This document shows, one piece after another, positions 54,546 to 64,000 of a DNA stretch of 64,000 nucleotides (the first letter of the stretch is position 1; every line of letters begins with the position of its first letter). Both the position numbers and the translations under genes were made by a program. Below the pieces are notes generated by a model that saw only the letters and a list, made by a program, of their open reading frames with translations, searched no databases and was not told the origin of the DNA. The stretch spans positions 3,790,472-3,854,471 of the forward strand of contig BCIA01000005.1 of the NCBI GenBank assembly GCA_001599815.1. Direction: 5' to 3'. Origin of the DNA: Furcasterigmium furcatum (taxonomy: Eukaryota > Ascomycota > Sordariomycetes > Glomerellales > Plectosphaerellaceae).

Positions 54546-56505
54546 ATGACCCGACTACAGCCTGTGCTCTCCCGCCATACGGAGGCAAACACAAACGGCG
54601 ATGGAGCCGGACATCTTCCCGTCCGCAACGGCCCTTGTAACGAACCCGGCGCCCCACAGCCGGCCGTCTACTCCGTCCGGGAGTCCCCCCTGAGCACCCC
54701 GAAACCTATCCGCATCATCACCCTCGGCGCCGGTGCGTCCGGCCTCAACATGATCCGCACCCTGCGCAACACTTTGCCCGCCGGAAGCTTCAAGCACGTG
54801 GTCTACGAGAAGAACCGCGACATTGGTGGCACATGGCACGAGAACCGTTATCCCGGCTGCCGCTGCGATGTCCCTTCCCACAACTACCAGTTTTCCTGGC
54901 GCAAGAATCCCGAGTGGAGCAACTTCTTCGCGCCAGCCGAGGAGATACAGGCGTATCTGTGCAAGCTGTGCGAGGAGGAAGACATGCGCCCTCTGATAAA
55001 GACTGCGCACAAGATCCTAGGAGCTTATTGGGATGAGGTTCAAGCGGAGTGGGCGGTCAGCATCAGGGACCTGGACGGTAACAAGGACTTCACCGACTGG
55101 GCGGATTTTCTAATTGATGCCACCGGCATCTTGAAGTAAGTTCTGTCAGCCCCCACGAGAACAAGTTGCTGACCAGAACAGCAAGCGGAAGATGCCGGAC
55201 ATCCCAGGCTTGAACGACTTCAGGGGCGACCTTGTTCACACGGCTCATTGGCACAAGGACTTTGACTATCGAGGTCTGAGAGTTGCTGTCATTGGAAACG
55301 GCGCTTCCGGAGTACAGGTCATGCCTGCAATTCACCCTGGTAAGCCTTGCTGGCCCCTGGCACACTTCACACAGTTCTAGTTCTGACCCCTTTTATCAAG
55401 ACGTGAAGGAGCTCTACCACATCATTCGCGCACCGACAGCCATTCTCCCTCCTCGCGTGGCGACGATGAAAATGGGCCCGTTAGCCCCCATGATCAAACA
55501 GATCGAGCTTGACGAGAAGGAGAACTTCTCTCCCGCCCAAATTGCCAAGTTCAAGTCCGACCCAGACTTCTACGAAAGATTCACCGCGGCCCTCGAGCTC
55601 GATTCCAACGCAAAATTCGTCATCGCACTGATGAAGGACTCGCCACAGCAGAAGTGGGCATCCGGCAAGGTCCGCGAGTTCATGACCGCCATGCTCAGGG
55701 GTGACGAGAAACTCTGCGCCCAACTGATCCCCGACTTCCCTCTCGGTTGCCGGCGCATGACCCCTGCACCGGGATATCTGGAAAGCTTCCATGACCCAAA
55801 AGTTCACCTAAGAAGTACGCCCATCAAGCGGGTCACCAAGCTCGGCATCGAGTTCGAAGACGGCGAAATCCTGGACGTGGATGCTATCATCTGCGCCACC
55901 GGTTTCGACTCGTCCTTCCGCCCGGCCTTTCCCCTGGTCGGAAGGAAAGGGAACCTCCAGGACATCTGGGCCGCTGAGGTGCCCAAGTCATACATGTCCC
56001 TGGCCGTTGACGGGCTGCCAAACTACTTCAGTAGGTGCCTGTTAACACTCATACCCAAATGAGCTTCTTCACTGACATATCCTTAGAATTCCTCGGTCCC
56101 AGCGCCCCCATCGCTCACGGAGCAGTTTTCACCCTCTCCGAGCACATCGCGACGTACATCGCCTCGGTCATCCACAAAGCCCAGGCCGAGGGCATCCGCA
56201 CCCTCGTCCCTTCTTTGGGGGCGGTGGAGGACTACTCCGCTCACATCGCGGCCTTCATGCCCCGCACCGTCTTCTCCGGCGGCTGCAGCAGCTGGTACAA
56301 GCACGGCGAGGACGTCGTGGGGCTGCACCCGGGGAGCAGGATGCATTTCATCGAGATGCTCTCGCGCTTCCGTGGCGAGGACTGGGAGTTTACGTACGAG
56401 GCGGAGGAGGGCCGGAGGGGCAACAGGTTCGCGTACCTCGGGAATGGATTCACGAGGGCGGAGATGGACGTGATGAGAAAGGCTGCGATGGGTGGAAGTT
56501 CGTAG
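54546..56505 (+). CDS. Baeyer-Villiger-type flavin-containing monooxygenase
   Basis: Four exons, 54546-55135, 55182-55339, 55401-56030 and 56087-56505, giving 598 residues. The first Rossmann motif, LGAGASGLNMI (FAD), is near residue 60-70. The type I Baeyer-Villiger fingerprint F-x-G-x(3)-H-x(3)-W appears as FRGDLVHTAHW around 207-217. The second Rossmann motif, VIGNGASGVQ (NADPH), follows near 230. An ATGFD motif typical of flavin monooxygenases lies around 440. It would insert oxygen next to a ketone or oxidise a heteroatom using NADPH and O2; the substrate cannot be told. Related fungal enzymes act on steroids, cyclic ketones or secondary metabolites, yet no biosynthetic gene lies beside it here. 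No signal peptide or membrane segment. Confidence 0.92.
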
Positions 56506-57170
56506 TAGCGGACGAGGACGTCTCACAGGATGGGTGGGTGTGATTGGTTTCGAGGCGGCCTTGCAGGCGTTGTTTTCGGTGGTCTTCAGTCTTCCTTCAC
56601 ACTTTATCCCCTAGTGTCAACAGCAACACAGAGCCATATTGACAGTTGGCAACCATTAATGAAAAGCGTCACTTCGAGCCGTACTCTCAGGGTGTCTGCC
56701 GGTGTCTGCGATTTGCGATTTGAGTCCCAGAAACTGAGAGCAAATTTGCATTCTCCTCATCACCCTCGATCATCAGCGCGCAGTTTGGTCATTACAGGCA
56801 CTCTCGCCCATCGTATTGTTTTCCCGCTCAAGCCTGGCAACTAGCTGCAGCTACGACTACCCAGAAACCCAGCCCCATCTGGAAGGGAAAGTGGGAGCAT
56901 CCATATATCCCCTCTGCCATATCCTTCAGCGCCTTGCAACCTGTCCTGATCCGTCCGCCCGTCCGTTCTGACCAGAATTCAACATGAAAACAACTAAGAG
57001 AATCAAAAATAAAGCTAAGTGAAGGAATACCGCATTGCAACGGCGAGAAAGGATGAATCGAATAAAACAGGCAAAGGTATCTCGGATACTCAATCACTAG
57101 CAAGGAATTGAACCGATGGTGTTTAATCACGGCCCGCTCCTTCGTATACGTTGTCCGCTCAAAGGGTATT
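56506..57170. other. Convergent 3' region
   Basis: 665 bp between the stops of the monooxygenase (+) and tricalbin (-). A/T-rich around 56980-57110, where AATAAAG-type signals (57008-57014 and 57062-57068) could serve 3' ends. No gene. Confidence 0.5.
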
Positions 57171-60100
57171 TCATGCCGCCGGCGTGCTCTCGCGGCTGCG
57201 GCTCTCCCGCTTGCTCAGGAAGCTACGGCGCATCGTGGACCGAGGGCTGTCGGGGTCGGACGGGCTAGTGGGCGAGGGGGTGAAGGAGCTCTTGATGACA
57301 ACGGTGCCGCTGCCAGCCTTGAGCTCCTTCTCTGCGTTGCTGCCACTGTCGTCGATGACGTACGGCACTTCGCCGAGGTCATCGTCGCTGCGGAAAGTTC
57401 GGTCGCCCTTGACCTCGATCTTGAACTGCGATTCAGGGGTACAGGTCCACTTGAAGGTCTCGTTGAAGGTGACGGTACCGCTGGCCTCCTTCTTGTGATC
57501 CGTCTTGCCAACGGTCTTTTGCTTGGGCGTCAGCTGGGTGATCACGACGTAGACCTCGGAAGAAGGGGGGAATCCCGATGTCGAGACGACGGTAAAGGTG
57601 GCGCTTCCTGAACCAGGTCCGGGCGGGTTGGTGCTGTATATGGACGCAGCGCCGCTGCTCCTGGTCCTGTTATGACCAGGTGTGATACCATTCGACGTTC
57701 CGGGAGGCGTCTCGGCGATGGACTCGTTACCGTCAGGAATCACGCCGAGTCCCTCAGAGCGCTTGATACTGTGGCCGTTCTCCGTGATGGTGGGAGTGTC
57801 GTGCGGAGTGACAACGTCATCCTTCTTGCTCCTCGAGAACACCCTGCCGACTAGGCCCCCGACACCAGAGCCGACGGCACCTACGGCCTTGACGGGAGCA
57901 CCAGCGACGCCGGTCACGATGCGACCAGGTACGGCGAAAGTGCCCGAGAACGTGGAAGTACCTTGGCGTGTACGTGCGACATAAGCTGGGCGGAAGAGCA
58001 TCCTCAGCCGAATTGTGCCCGACTTTCCGTCAAGCATCAGCCTTGACTCGCTAGGCTTAAACGGATCGAGGTGTTCCAAGTTGATGTCAGCAGCGCCGAG
58101 GAAATCAGGCTTGTCGGCAAAGTCGTAGTCCCATACGACAACCTTGAACTTGGCGCCTGTTCGCGACGGAACAGGAATCTCGAAGAATTCGTTCCAGGCA
58201 GGGTGCAACGTCTTCTTCTGCACCTTGGTCTTGTAGACCTCCTCGCCGTTGAGCTCAAACTTGCAGTAGGGGTCACTCTTGCCGTTGCGGTCGGCGGAAG
58301 GAAGATCTTCGGCGTCGAGAACATCGACACGGAGGTTACCCATGTTGTTGATGCTCTCGCTGGGATCGAGCTTCATCTTGACGGGGATGTATTTGAGGCT
58401 GACCTTCACACTGGTGGGACGGCCTTCTCGGTCCTTGAGCTTCAGAGTCGTTGGGTTGTTCTGGATCTGGGTCAGCGGGAGTGTATCAACGGAGGGAGGT
58501 GTCGTGGAAGCTTACCAAACACTGTTTCAAGGTGTCCAGCGTGTTGCCTTGCAACTTGGCCATGGTGTTCTCCTTGTCCTTCTCATGGCCCTCGATGGCT
58601 TCGCCCTTCTTGCGCACCTTGAGCGTGAGACGGGAGAAGTCGAGCTCACGGATGAAGCAGTCCCCGATCTCCTCAAACTTGTGCTTCCTTGATATGGCGG
58701 AAGATGATGCGTACGATGGGAACGCCATGTCGTCAACCCACACTTCCAGCTTGGTGTTGGCTTCAGGCATCTCGGCTTCCATGAGTTTGAAGATGAGGAG
58801 GCCAGATTCGTACTTGAGGAGTTCTTCCGGTGACAGACGGATCTTGGGTGGACCCTCCTCCTCATCCTTGGAATTCCTGGAGAGATTGGGCGTAGTGGGT
58901 GTCTTCGGAACCGCCGAATCATCGTTGGCCTCGATTCTCTTGCTGTCGAATGAGGTGCTGAATTTGCCGGCCGACGAGGATCGTGTGTGGGATACAGCTT
59001 GTCCATCAGACTTCTCAGAGCCTTCTCCGTTCTTGGCAGCCTCTTCCTCCTCCTCTTCGGGATCCGCTACGTTAAGGCAGGGATAGAAGGCAGCGGTGTA
59101 CAGCAGGAGGCCCTTGGCAATACCCTTGCCGTGGAGGCGGAGGCCGGCCTCGCGGTGCACCTTCTTATCGTGGACATGGTACTCTCCATTGTCGGCCTGG
59201 TAAACGTAGTCGCCAGTAGCCACCTCGACGAGGCCCAGAGTGCGATCTTTGCCCATCTTTTCGGAATCCATGACTTCGAGGGTGAGTTTCTCGCGGTTGG
59301 AGTGAACCGGCACATACATAACCTCGTCCCAATCGGGGTCGAGCGTGTTCCTGTGTGTGACAGTACGAGCCTTCTCGAGGCCTGATAGCAGCACGCGGAC
59401 ATAGGGGTCGGATTTTCCAAGGGTCTCATAGTTGCGAAGATCCTTGGCTCCCTTGAAGTGGAAACGCATGACGCCGATGGGAGTCTGGTAGCCACCGGTG
59501 CCGGTGAGGGCGCCAGAGATGGCAACAGGTTTCCACTGGGCCTTGAGCTTCACACGTCCCGTATTTACACCAGCAAGATGGAACCACTCTTGGCCCTTCT
59601 CCATGCACTCCACAAGGTCGTCGAGCTTGATCTGGTACTTGCCAACGGTTTGGTCGCCCGTAATATCTCGGTCATCCTTGATCGTGACACCGAGTTTGGC
59701 GTGCTTTCGGTCGGTGATGAGCATTTCTTTGGAGCCATTGTCCCAGATGGGGTTGTTCGTTCGCTTGAGCTTTTTGGTATGGTGGACGTCGCGGCCGTTC
59801 AAGTGCAGAATGGCATATGGGCTCAGAAGGCCAACCATGCTCTTGGCACCGTCCAGGTCCTTGGCCTGATCAACCGCGAAACGGAGAATGCCCGTGTTGG
59901 ACTCTGGGGGAGGCTCTTCGGTGCCATCCTCAAGCTTGGCGGGCTGAAGAACAGGAAAGAAGCGGATGTCAGCGGAGACCATACCGCGTGCCTTGCCGTC
60001 AGCGATGACCTCAAGGCGCTCGTTCTCATGCTCGTTCAACTCCTCGACATGCTCGAGAGCGAAGGAGGCAACACCAAGCTCCTTGTGCTTCCTGAAGTCG

Positions 60101-61753
60101 TTGTAGTCATAGACCTGGATATCAAGGGAGTCATTGAAAGAAGTGATGATAATGTAATGCGTCTCGTTCCACCTGGGGTTGGAGGTGTCCTTGATATGCT
60201 TGGTTCGGGCCAGCTCTTGCCTGCGGTTGAGGCTGATGACAGCGTAGGGGTCGATGTCGCTAGAGAACCTGTCGGGGTTCTTGAGACCCTGGGCTCCGTG
60301 CAGAGTGACCGCGACAACACCGATAGCTTGGTCGACTGGGGTACCGGCAAGCATCTTGGCGACCTCGATGGGGAAGACGTTGGGCGCGTACATCATAGGA
60401 GCCAAGTTGCCGTGGATCTGCTCAAGAATGAAGCTTTCGAGGCCAGGGATGAAGTTGATGTCGAAACCGAAAGTCTCGCCGCCGAGAGGCTTGCAGACGT
60501 AGTCAATCGAGGGCCGTTCGAGGAAGGACATCTCAACTTTCTCGACGTGAGGAAAGGGGATCTGCAGCTTGACTTTGAGGCGCATGAGACCGGAGAACTG
60601 CATGTCCTCGACGATAACATCGAGGCCCTTGCTGATCATGGCCTTTCCGACGCGGATCTCTAGGACGACCTTGGGGTTGACCTTGTTCTTGATCTGCCTG
60701 GAAGTCATGTCGGCCGTGTCGTTCGGAGTGAAGCTAAACTTCCAGTCCATGATGACAATGTCGTCCCCGGCCTTGGGGTACGTCTTGACGTGCTCCATGC
60801 GCGGAGGCTTGGAGCCGAGGGTGAATGTCTTGAGCTTCAGGCTGTCCAGGAAGGCGGGGGTGGCAGAGCTCAGCACCTGGTCGACGGAGTTGATGATGGT
60901 CTGCGCAAGGACTGGCTGATAAATGGGCCAGAACTTGACCAAGAAGGAGTTGATCCACTCGACAGACTCGTGGTCGTTTTCAAGCTTCTTCAGGGACATC
61001 TCGCGGTTGATGTCGTCGCGGAAGTTGCGACGAACACGGCGCAGAGAGGTGCGGTAGTAGGTCGAGCAGATACCCATGAGCAAGAAGATCCAACCCAGGC
61101 CACCGCCAAGAACGGCGACAAGCCAGGACGAGAGGCAGGCAAAGACGATGATGGCGGCGTTGTGGTACCAATCTCCGAAGAGGCCGTCCGGGATCTTATC
61201 CTCCAGCCAGGTCGAATGGTCCAGCAGGCTGTCGGCTTCCATGGCGCCTTCCGTGGGCCAGCCGAAGCGAGGGGCCCAGCCGGTGCGCTGGAAGGGTTTC
61301 TCGCCGTCGCCCAGTGTGCTTCCATCCTCGATGATATTGCCTTCCTCGTCCTTCTTGAGCTCGACTACGCCGGCTTTGGTGGCTTCAGGCAGGTCGGCAG
61401 TTTCGTCGTCTTCTCCGCCGACGTCGGTAACGATGGACACGCCATGGGGTCGATTGCTGTGGAAGCCCTCGGGAACAGCCTAGATGGAGTGTCAGCGGCA
61501 TGGCGCCCAGAAGCTGGCCACGAGCGCGAGCCCAGTAGCAGCATAGGGCAGTGTAACTTACAGCACGCGCCTGACGTCGCTTCTCCTCGGGGCTCGCATC
61601 AGGGTCGAAAGTGAACGCAGTGATGCCCGCCTTCCTCGACTCCTCGAGGATCTTCTTCTGGGCGTCCTCGGCTGTGGTGTTAGTTTCGGGGTCCTGGGCG
61701 GCCTCGACGACGCCCTGGACTTTGAGCTCGCCCTTCTCGGAGGGGTTCGACAT
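57171..61753 (-). CDS. Tricalbin, ER-plasma membrane tether (SMP plus multiple C2)
   Basis: Three exons, 61753-61562, 61479-58516 and 58466-57171, all joined in phase 0, giving 1483 residues. A long acidic N-terminus precedes a hydrophobic hairpin at about 172-202 (AAIIVFACLSSWLVAVLGGG and on) for ER insertion. An SMP lipid-transfer domain spans about 230-425 (SVEWINSFLVKFWPIYQP through FIPGLESFILEQIHGN). C2 domains begin near 435 (GVVAVTLHGAQGLKNPD), 590 (ILRFAVDQAKDLDG), 740 (VMRFHFKGAKDLRN), 970 (LLIFKLMEAEMPE, degenerate) and 1085 (NLRVDVLDAEDLPSADRNGKSDPY, acidic Ca-binding residues intact). A C2-like Ig-type segment lies near 1330-1420. The Ser-rich tail is basic. Tricalbins tether cortical ER to plasma membrane, transfer lipids and respond to calcium. 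Length and order match Tcb1-3. Confidence 0.95.
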
Positions 61754-62156
61754 GATGTTGGAAGCCGAGCGCAAAGCGCACCGGAGCTTGTCTCTACGGT
61801 GTCAATTGGTGAGGATTTAGCTCGAGAGCATGCGTGGGCGCATCTATGTCCTGGCAGGGATGCCTGGAGGAGCTCGAAGCTTGGGTTGGAAGCTCACGAA
61901 GCTGTCGCGGGAGTTGGAGAGAGACAGTGACGAGGTGGTGCCCGCGACGAACAACGCTTCTGAATAGTCAAAAGAAGGAGAAATGTAGTAAAGTAAAACG
62001 GGTGTAAGGGACGAAGCTGAGGACGAGTCAACCGGTGGCTGGTCGGCCGAATTCCCGGCGATGATGCAGGTGATTCAGATGCTAGGGACGAGTGGGAGGT
62101 GAGGAAAAGAAGGAGGGGAGGAGGAAGCGAGAGGAGGAAAAGCCACACCCGTCAAG

Positions 62157-62179
62157 ATAGGTAGGTAGGCTAGGTAGGA
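62157..62179. repeat. GGTAGGTAGG tract
   Basis: Short tandem of TAGG/GTAG units in the tricalbin 5' region; compare 7421-7460. Confidence 0.75.
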
Positions 62180-62199
62180 GAGACTCCGAGGCGGGAGCT

Positions 62200-62218
62200 G
62201 CGGCGGCGGCGGCGGCGG
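62200..62218. repeat. CGG trinucleotide tract
   Basis: Six uninterrupted CGG units upstream of tricalbin, on the side of its 5' leader. Confidence 0.85.
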
Positions 62219-64000
62219 TGGTGAATCGGCTGCGGGTGTTCCCATCCAGCAGGTTTAGGATCAGAAGAGAGGGACCAAAGGACGGGAGGCGGGTGTGAAC
62301 CTAGGTCGGCTGGAGGTGAAGAAGGACCCTGGATTGGGGGGAGATGGGCCTCGAGGTGGGTTTGGGCAGGTGGGTTGGGTATTACGTAGCCTCCCGCGCC
62401 GGAAGGAAAGAGCACCTGAAGCTCCTGTCTGGTTAGGTTTTCGGTGCTTGCAGAGCGAGATTGCGAGCTCCCTCCGGGCTGGGTGCAATGGAAAGGTGAG
62501 CTACCCAGCTAGTCTCGGCGGGCCGGATAACGACGTAATGACCCATCTGATTCAGCTGAACAAGACCCAAACAGCCATCAGGGGAGAGCCGTGAGTGGCC
62601 AGATCATTGGGGAGGTGGAAGGCCGACTCTATCGACGCCCCAGAATAGCGGGGGCCTGCGTTCGCTAAATTCTTGGTTTGGCGGGATGCGGGTGGGACGA
62701 TTGAGACACCAAACCCACTGGGGCGAGCGGTTGCAGGGGTCGGCCGCCCGTAGCTGGAAGCTCCAGCTTCCTGAACACACATCTCCCCGACCCGGCTGCA
62801 GGACCTGACCACGGCGACACCGTTTTCGATCTCGACGACAGCCCAGCCAACGCCGAGCCTGCACGCTTGCAACAAGCCAGCCGTGGCCCAGTCTGCCATT
62901 GCGCCGCCGGATATCGGCCGAGCCGAGGATAAAGATGTTCGGATTGACCGCAATGGTACCTTGCGCGCTGAATGCTACATCAACCAAGGAACTCGTCGCC
63001 ACCAAACATCACGAGAATCCGGGAAAACCAGACGGGCATCGTCCAGCGCTTGCAAGGGGCTCTCTGGTGGCAGAACTTCCAACAAACAGCGCGACAACCA
63101 CACCACCCCAATCCCTGCCGCGCATCTCTTCCACCTTGATCGGGCTAGCCACAGCGCCAACCTTCTGGACCTTGACGCGGCCTCCCAGGATCCTTTGGTT
63201 CCCAGCCCCGACCTCCCGTCCTGAGGGTGTACCGATGCGACGGTATTGTTTGGGTCCATCAAGTTAACATACTACTGACTTTCTCCCAAGATCTGACGCC
63301 AGATCTGTCTCGTCACCTCCCTCTGGACTGTACGCATCGCCAGAACATGTTCAGCAGCACTCGTCCGAGACCATAACCCATGAGTGTCTCGCCCGCCCGT
63401 CGATCCTTCAGGTGTGCACACGTTGCTCGACTCGGGTTGCAACACATCGTCCACTGCTCCCCCAACCTCCTCTCGGGCCAACCACACACCACCGTCTCGC
63501 CGGCCGGCACAGATTCCAAGGTGATGGCGCCGCTTCACCGGACGCCACACGCACGCCAGGGGTAGCGAGGGCGATCGACCACATGTGGTTATCTCTCGTT
63601 GAAATATCACGTCACGATGTCGATCGTGATAACTCTCCCCATCACTGATATTGTCACCAAGTCAGAATGTGCGTCTACACCTTACGACTTTCCATCTCGT
63701 CGGCTGCACCACTTCCTGAGGGAGGTCACATTCATGTCGTAAAGCCTGCTACGAGTGGCTGTGCCGACAGCTCCTCCGCTATTGTGGCACTCATCTGTGT
63801 CTCGACGAACAGGTGTCGCCTCTTTCTGATGAATTTCTCCCGCAACTCCCGTACTTACAGAAACAGGCCGAGTCTCAAGAGGCGAGACCCCGGAAAGAAT
63901 AGAATAATAGCGACCACAAGGTCGTCCCAGCCTCCCGCCTAAAAGTTCGACGACGCAGTCGTCTGCGCATCGCTCGCGACCCTCACGCCCTTCACCACCA

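Larger units (their letters stand above)
61754..64000. other. Right-hand 2.2-kb region, no supportable gene
   Basis: The tricalbin promoter and leader occupy the left part, with a GTAGG tract at 62157-62179 and a CGG tract at 62200-62218. ORFs at 62552-63005 (-) and 62883-63267 (+) overlap antisense to each other and lack motifs. The frame at 63667-63942 is likewise unconvincing. The last 60 bases could be the 5' flank of the next gene. Confidence 0.5.

Noticed and set aside
59458..60663. 401-codon frame antisense to tricalbin
   Set aside because: Fully covered by SMP and C2 domain coding sequence on the other strand; long antisense frame is a codon-bias effect.
62552..63267. Overlapping opposite-strand frames near the right edge
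   Set aside because: Mutually antisense, no motifs and no clear splice partners; cannot be supported as a gene from sequence alone.

Overview
The window looks like nuclear DNA of a filamentous ascomycete, most likely a Sordariomycete. Genes are compact and GC-rich. Introns are about 50-70 nt with GTRNGT donors, CTAAC-type branch sites and YAG acceptors. Promoters are CT-rich, and orthologues of Sch9, Psk1, Nar1, Prp4, Rna1, Ptc7 and tricalbin are recognisable. The class assignment is inference from protein flavour, not from a search. Two single ambiguous bases (N at 24228 and 37548) suggest a draft assembly. I see no rRNA, convincing tRNA, CRISPR, transposon ORF or RIP-like AT-rich block. Exon boundaries were derived by hand from splice signals and reading frame.

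Layout. 1-9.2 kb: end of a probable Ssr4-type chromatin protein (+), a repeat-rich secreted GPI-type protein (+), a secreted GH18 chitinase (-), a small multi-pass membrane protein (-) and RanGAP/Rna1 (-). 9.8-15.3 kb: an Iec1-like C2H2 protein (+), a small membrane protein with a probable GC-AG intron (-), the Fe-S assembly factor Nar1 (+) and an SZRD1-like SUZ/SUZ-C protein (-). 15.3-22.7 kb: a 4.7-kb gene-poor leader, then the C2-AGC kinase Sch9 (+). 24.2-28.1 kb: ATP synthase subunit h (-), a small P-loop ATPase/kinase-like protein (-) and a secreted heme-binding DOMON/cytochrome b561 protein (-). 31.4-39.1 kb: the S6K-like kinase Psk1 (-), Prp4 WD40 splicing factor (+), a Pch1-type transcriptional cyclin (+) and a small secreted protein whose 3' end is unclear (-). 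41.3-49.3 kb: a three-repeat cysteine-rich secreted protein (+), Dus4 (+), Sdh2 (-), Ptc7 (+) and a GPI-anchored Ser/Thr-rich protein (-). 51.5-61.8 kb: Hpm1 histidine methyltransferase (-), a Baeyer-Villiger-type flavin monooxygenase (+) and a 1483-residue tricalbin (-). The last 2.2 kb shows no supportable gene.

Functional threads. Two AGC kinases that act downstream of TORC1 in yeasts, Sch9 and Psk1, lie within 14 kb of each other. Sdh2 and Ptc7, both expected to be mitochondrial, share a 583-bp divergent promoter; Atp14 is a further respiratory gene in the window, and Nar1 is the cytosolic Fe-S assembly factor. Five predicted secreted or wall proteins are interspersed as single genes, so this is mostly a housekeeping region with scattered lineage-specific genes. 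No complete new multi-gene system is evident. The best leads are the internally duplicated cysteine-rich protein at 41.3 kb and the in-frame, stop-free intron of Ptc7.
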